The position numbers and the translations under genes were made by a program. Below are positions 58,771 through 64,000 of a stretch of DNA of 64,000 bases, piece after piece; positions within the stretch are counted from its first letter, which is position 1, and each line of letters opens with the position of its first letter. The notes beneath the pieces were generated by a model. It had not been told where the DNA came from and did not search any database. It saw only the letters and a program-made list of their open reading frames with translations. This DNA comes from Lathyrus oleraceus (lineage: Eukaryota > Streptophyta > Magnoliopsida > Fabales > Fabaceae): positions 79,249,609 through 79,313,608 of the forward strand of contig NC_066585.1 in NCBI RefSeq assembly GCF_024323335.1, read 5' to 3'.

Positions 58771-58775
58771 GTCAC
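58771..58775. repeat. Target-site duplication of solo D LTR, right (GTCAC)
   Basis: Exact match to 57828-57832. Confidence 0.85.
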
Positions 58776-59040
58776 GCAGTAAACATACTCCCCCTCAAAG
58801 AAACAACCTTCACACATAGAATACAAAAAAAAAAGAGCACAACTAGCACAACTCTAGACTATCTACTCCCCCCTTTTATCCAGAATATGACAAACCAAGC
58901 AGACATTCATCAATGACAATAAAAAAAATAGAGCAAAGCAGTAACAAAACGTGTGAGTTAGAGGTACAGACCATGGCACACAGAGGTGAAATATTTAGGG
59001 AAAAGGCCCGCAAAAAACATACAAAATTAAACAGAAAAAT

Positions 59041-59312
59041 AAATAGCTCAGATGTCAGCAGAAGCATCTGATTCATTCCTTGCTGGCTCAATGTTTGACT
59101 CAATGTCTTCCATATTTTCTGAAGCATCAGTCTGGTGAGATGATGTTCCAACATCTTTATCGACATCAATCCCTTTTACAATAGTTGAATCATCAACCAC
59201 GACATTAATGGATTTCATCATCCCCTTGGTCCTGGAGTTAAATACCCTATAAGCTTTACTGTTTGTAGAATAACCAAGAGATATCCCTTTGAGATTCAGA
59301 TATTCAAGCTTT
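59041..59312 (-). pseudogene. E integrase C-terminal fragment
   Basis: Minus strand in one frame resembles GIFLGYSTNSRAYRVFN of B (about 35222-35275): here GISLGYSTNSKAYRVFNSRT, then SINVVVDDSTIVKG and an acidic tail. Directly upstream, without the rest of integrase or protease, comes gag, so an internal deletion joins the two near 59312. Confidence 0.75.
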
Positions 59313-60555
59313 TGGTGTCACAACTTGACTTCATCTTCGTTGGACATTAGGCATGTGGAAGAACAAGTAGTTTCATGTGGAATAACCTTAGGTTTCCACT
59401 TCTTTCTAGTTTTAATCATTACATGATTATCCCCAGGATATGTTGGATGTTTTGGATAACCATATAGTTTGTAGCAGAAAGGCTTTATATGTCCATATTT
59501 ACCATAATAATGACATTTCCAAGGCAAAAACTTGACTTTAGTTTGAGTTTCCTGATGTCTGCCAGGATGTTGTATCATTTGGTCGGACACCATGGGCCTA
59601 TACTTACTTTCTGGAGGAATAAATTTTGTCACAAGGGTTTTTCCTTGTTTATTTTGATATTGGTAATTAAAACCTATACCTTTTAAGTTTCCATCCCCTT
59701 TTCCAACTTGAATAATTTCATCTAGCATATCAGACCCATTGTTCAACATTCTTATGGATTTGGTCATGTTTTCAAGTTTAGAAGACATTAGAGTTACCTC
59801 ATTTTCAAGATCAATGACATTAGATAAAAGTTTCTCCTTTTCAGACTGTAATTGAGCTATGATTCTCTTTTGCTCTTCTCCTGTCTTACACACCTCTTCA
59901 CTTCTGACACAAAGTTATTTGTAGGAAGCGGCCAATTCTTCACAAGAGACATCCTTATCATAATAATCTTCATCATATTCATATCTACAAGTGAAAGATG
60001 TAATATGCTTAGTAGTTTCATCATCAGTTTCACCTTCAGAATCACCAGACAAGCCCTTCTTTTGTTTCTTGAGATACATGGGACATTCTGATCTAATGTG
60101 ACCAAAACCCCATTCATGACACTAAATACATTTTCCTTGATTGGGCTTTTCTTATGTTATTTCTTTTCTAAGAGAACCATTGTTCTTACTAATGTCAAAT
60201 GACATTTTCTTGACATCAGGTATTGACTTCCTATCCATTTTCTTCAATACCTTATTGAATTTCCTCCCAAGAAGTACAATGGAAATATAAACTACTTCAT
60301 TAGTCTCCAAATCACATTGATCCTCTTCATTCTCAGTATTGGAGATAAAAGCTATACTTTTTTTCTTCTTTTTAGATCTATCACTGATAGCCAATTCAAA
60401 AGTTTGAAGTGACCCACTAAGCTCATCCACTCTCATGTTTCAAATTTCTTGGGCTTCTTCAATAGTTGTGACCTTCATGTCAAATTTATTAGGTAGGGAT
60501 CTGAGAATTTTTCTAACCAGCTTTTCTTCTGACATCTTCTCTCCCAAGACACTAG
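59313..60555 (-). pseudogene. E gag remnants
   Basis: Three minus-strand frames (60436-60152, about 60117-59930, 59893-59318) align in order with B gag: RKILRSLPNKFD (about 60505), VDELSGSLQTFE, a degraded first zinc knuckle near 60100 (CHEWGFGHIRSEC), a coiled coil with LENEVTLMSSKLENMTKSIR, and a second knuckle CHYYGKYGHIKPFC in which the second Cys is Tyr. Several frameshifts separate them. Confidence 0.8.
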
Positions 60556-62450
60556 ATGCGTAAAAATAGGAATGACCTCTTTCCCCTCATTCTTATCTCT
60601 ACTTTCACGCGCTAAAGGAATGGAGAGAAAGAAAAATATTCAGATAAACCATTTTAATACCTCTCTCATTTTCTGCAGAGGAGACCGGTGCACTCTTTTT
60701 CAGTAACATAGAACCCTCACCATTCATCTACCATGTTCAACCCTCTCACTTATTTCATACATTTTTCTTGTTGTAAAAATTAACACACACAAATGAAGCC
60801 ATAATGTAATCCTCCAAGTTTTTTCATCTCTTCACTCTTTTATCACCTTCTTAACCACCATTCTGCACTACCCCACGCCAGCCTACACAACCGCCTCCAT
60901 CGCTATGTTACTCTTGCACTGAACACTCTTTGTCCACTCTTCAAACCGAACATCATCTTTCATAAGCATTTTCTTAATATAATACCACCAACTCAAACCA
61001 CCGGCAACCACTACCTAAGCATCCACGATACCACCATCTTCCCTTCTCAATGTTAACCACCTTTCTACCGTCACATAACCATATTCAACAACAAGTTACT
61101 TCACCCACCTTAGATCCACATAGATCTTACACAAACCAAGCCACCCTTATCAAATCGCGACGAAAAAACCAAACATATTCCACCCACTATTAACACTTTC
61201 AACCTTCATAATAATCTTACTCCTTCCAAATAGATCCTCTCACGAAGCATTTTCCTCCCTCTTCCTCCATTATCAGCCACACCGCCAAATGAAAACCATG
61301 AACGAGAATGGAGATGAAAGTTTGAGTTTGTTTGGAAAGCTGAAGAAATTTTGATTATGTATACTATTCATCAGTGATTTTCAATTGTAATCTTGGTTCA
61401 AGTTGTTGCATTTAAGATTGATTATAATTTTTTTCTCAATCACTTTTGCAGTTGCATCAATTTGAAGAAGTTGTTGCAATGAAAATAATGCCCTTCCTCC
61501 CAATTCCATTTCATCACTCGACATCCAACTCCCTTGTCAACTCTCTAGGACACAGTTCCATCAACTACAACTACGACAACCATAAGCAATCGATTTGCTT
61601 TTCCATCGACTCGATAACAATATGAGTTTCTTTGGTGTTTGTGTTTTTTATGGTGATTCAGTTTGAGATTTTTTTCTGTTTAACTTTTGGACTTGTGTGT
61701 TGAATTTGGAAATTGACTTGATCTTTACTCATCTTGATTTTGATTTCTTGTTTGAAGTTCATGTGTGTTCATGTTGAGTTTATGAGAGGAAAATGGAGAA
61801 AGTATTTACACGATTTTCTGTTTCCAAGGGAAGAGAAATTGTCCTCATTATGTTTTTTTATCAAACTTGTTTTTATTTTGTTTTTTAATTTACATATTAT
61901 GGTTAGGAAAAGTGAATTTAATTTAAGTTTTGGGCTTTTGGAATGAATATTAGGGTCATTAACTTTTTTGCAAATGATTTTCGAGCTATGTAAATACAAT
62001 TTTGTGTTGTTGTTGGTTGTTTATTTCCTTTTCATTTCATTGTGTTAAATCGAATTAAATCCGTGGATTCGACTTTTATATGTCGTTATACCTCCAAAAT
62101 TTCATATATTAATTTGATTTCTCCGCATTATGATACTTGCATATGACATTCCATTCACATTGTCATTATGCACAAACCGTCTTTGAGTATATTATGGCCA
62201 ATTCACTTCAATCATGTTTAAATTGACACTGTCACTTATTTCTTTCTCTTTTAATTTAATTAATCAATTAATTAAAATTTTCTTAATTATTTAATTTTGA
62301 TTAATTATTTTTAGTTAACTTGATTATTTGATTCAATTAAATAATTTTGATAATTAATCTTAACTAACTTAATTAATCGATTTAACTGAATCTTAATCAA
62401 TTAATTTTGATAATTAATCTTAATTAACTTAATTATTCGATTTAACTGAA
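60556..62450. other. Mostly unassigned AT-rich sequence
   Basis: No gene or element recognised. A 60-bp tandem repeat of about 2.3 units lies at 62341-62480 (listed separately). A few C-rich pyrimidine stretches at 60840-61270 look like low-complexity sequence, not exons. Confidence 0.5.
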
Positions 62451-62480
62451 TCTTAATCAATTAATTTTGATAATTAAATA
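62341..62480. repeat. 60-bp AT-rich tandem repeat
   Basis: AATTTTGATAATTAATCTTAA recurs at steps of 60 (about 62343, 62403, partial 62463), with TTAACTGAATCTTAATCAA in each full unit. Confidence 0.85.
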
Positions 62481-62984
62481 TTGATGGATTTCTTCCACTA
62501 CCATATATCATTTCAAGAGTGTCCCACATTTCCTTGGAAAAATTATAATTTTGAATATAGAAAATTCGATTATCATCTACAGATATGATTAAGAATTTTT
62601 TTTTCTTTGAAATCTATTTCAAACTTTCTCTTTTCTTCTATAGTATAAAGGAAATCTGGTTTATCTGCTGCTTCCCCATTTATATGTTGAGTAGGGGTAA
62701 ACTGAATATTAGTTATAGTTTCTCATAATTCAGGATAAAAACTTTGAATGAATATTTTAAATCTAGATTTTCATATTTAAACCTATCACCATCGAACAAT
62801 AGAGCTGTGTTTAGAAACGTCCTCTTGTTAGAACTAGTGTTGGAAGTTATTCTCCTCCTGAGATGATTAGTGTTTGAACAAGAGTAAGGATTTGATACCA
62901 CTTGTTGAACATGTGAGTTCACACACAAGAGGTGGTGAATTGTGGGGCTTTTAAAAAATGATAGTTTAAAACAAAGTCCTTATG
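62450..62984 (-). pseudogene. Copia gag N-terminal remnant with PBS and LTR stub
   Basis: Minus strand from about 62870 to 62450 shows broken gag peptides (LLFDGDRFKYEN, ADKPDFLYTIEEKRKFEIDF, FSKEMWDTLEMIYG) like copia gag N termini. Upstream, TGGTATCAAATCC (62900-62888) is a weak initiator tRNA-Met PBS and CATGTTCAACA (to 62903) an LTR end. The LTR stub ends near 62984, where another element's sequence begins. Heavily mutated. Confidence 0.6.
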
Positions 62985-63680
62985 GTGAAATGAAAAAATA
63001 GATATGGAGCGGGTTCCTTATGTGTCTGATATAGATAGTTTGATGTATGCAATGATGTGTACAAGACTAAATATTGCACATGCTATTGGTACAATCAGTA
63101 GATTTTTGTGAAATCCAGGTAGTGAACATCTAAATGGCGTAAAATGAATTTTGAGGTATCTTTTTGGTACTATTTATAAGAGAATTTGTTTTAGAGGTGA
63201 CGAACCTATTTTGGTTGGGTAATCCGAGTTATATATGGATGGAGACATTGATTCTAATAAGTCTACTTCATGCCACATGGTTATATTTGCAGAGGAGTTA
63301 TGGATTGGCAATCTAGGTTGCAAAAGTGTGTAACATAGTCTATTACTGAGGCAAAGTTTATTGTCATTACTGAAGCATGCAAAGAGTTTCTATGGTTGAA
63401 GAAGTTCTTGTCGGAGCTTGATTTTGTTCAAGACAAATATGTTTTATTTGTCGATAGTCAAAATGTTATTCATCTTGGTAAGAATATGACTTTTCATTGT
63501 AAGTTCAATTACATTGATGTGAGATATAATTGGATATGTGATATTTCAGATGCTAGGTTATTTGAGTTAGTTAAAGTTCATACTAATGATAACGTGTTTG
63601 ATATGATGACTAAAGCGCTACCAAGAGGAAAGTTTGAAATTTGTTGTGATATCGTTGGTTTGGCGATTTCCTCCACATAA
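62985..63680 (+). pseudogene. Copia RNase H, 3' end (Tnt1-like)
   Basis: Plus-strand peptides in broken frames: DSLMYAMMCTRLNIAHAIG, ILRYLFGTIYKR, DSNKSTSCH, then an open stretch 63396-63680 with KKFLSELDFVQDKYVLFVDS, SQNVIHLGKNMTFH and MMTKALPRGKFE. These are the final RNase H boxes of Tnt1/Tork-type copia. Multiple stops upstream (around 63110-63360). The remainder of pol is missing. Confidence 0.8.
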
Positions 63681-63695
63681 TTGTGAGGGGGGATA
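63681..63695 (+). promoter_or_regulatory. Polypurine tract
   Basis: GTGAGGGGGGATA (about 63683-63695) directly follows the RNase H stop and precedes a TGTTAG LTR start. Confidence 0.7.
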
Positions 63696-64000
63696 TGTTA
63701 GGTATTTGACCCCCTTCTTATATGGAGTAAAACCCAAATATGTTAGTCCATTGTGTCTCACTTATATTAAGTGGAGATGCGCATTCTAGGGTTAGAGAAA
63801 AGAAAGGATAAAATCAACCATAGTGAGAAAAGAAGTTAGAAACCCTAATCCCGATTTTCTCAAATCAGTTTCAGAAAAATAGTGATTCTGTTAACCGTTG
63901 GACCGGGCTAATGTTTGGACACATTGTTCATGAGACATAGTTCTACACTTTCACTGTTCAGATCGTCAAAATAAGGTTTGAGCAGAGGTATATCGTGTTC
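63696..64000 (+). repeat. 3' LTR (partial) of the Tnt1-like copia element
   Basis: Starts TGTTAGGTATTTGACC after the purine tract and runs to the window edge. No second copy in this window. Confidence 0.65.

Larger units (their letters stand above)
55955..60555 (-). mobile_element. Element E: degraded Sirevirus-like copia, 5' end lost
   Basis: Minus-strand order from right to left: gag pieces, an integrase C-terminal piece, a long 3' non-coding region with purine tracts, and one LTR (55955-57340). Gag peptides such as VDELSGSLQTFE and MTKSIRMLNNGSDMLDEI are close to those of B. The protease, integrase core, RT and RNase H are missing. A solo LTR of family D interrupts the 3' region. The 5' end is lost near 60555 and no second LTR was found. 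Confidence 0.75.

Overview
The window is plant nuclear DNA made almost entirely of LTR retrotransposons; I found no host gene, tRNA or rRNA. A roughly 24-kb Ogre-type element with a spliced pol and a PBS matching the tRNA-Arg type used by Ogre, together with Sirevirus-like copia elements, points to a papilionoid legume, most likely of the pea/vetch/lentil tribe. That assignment is inference.

The main structure is a four-level nest, each level supported by LTR pairs and, for the inner three, perfect 5-bp target-site duplications (TSDs). Element D (Ty3/gypsy, Tat lineage, + strand) occupies 1-8710 and 52180-53834; its 5' end lies outside the window. Element A (Ty1/copia, Sirevirus-like, - strand, 8711-52179, TSD ATTGG) is inserted into D's antisense gene. 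Element C (Ogre-like gypsy, - strand, 14684-47029, TSD CTTAG) is inserted into A between integrase and reverse transcriptase. Element B (Sirevirus-like copia, + strand, 30924-39171, TSD CCAAC) is inserted into C between ORF1 and gag. In D and A the interrupted reading frame resumes exactly in frame on the other side. My hand counts of LTR-LTR differences are about 2% for A, 1% for C and 0.5% for B, the order the nesting requires.

Right of D (53835-64000) lie older fragments: a copia RT/RNase H piece, a Tourist-like MITE with TTA duplication, a degraded Sirevirus-like element E in minus orientation whose 3' region carries a solo LTR of the D family (TSD GTCAC), a copia gag/PBS remnant, and the 3' end of a Tnt1-like copia element running off the window. 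Stretches at 54790-55954 and 60560-62450 have no recognisable content.

The genes worth attention are the extra, non-canonical ones: an antisense, intron-containing plant-mobile-domain gene with its own TATA box in D; the sense ORF1 upstream of gag in C; and an env-position ORF after pol in A. All three show a globular N-terminal part and a coiled-coil C-terminal part. All coding regions carry stops or frameshifts, so no element here looks autonomous, although LTR promoters, PBSs, PPTs and the Ogre intron remain readable.
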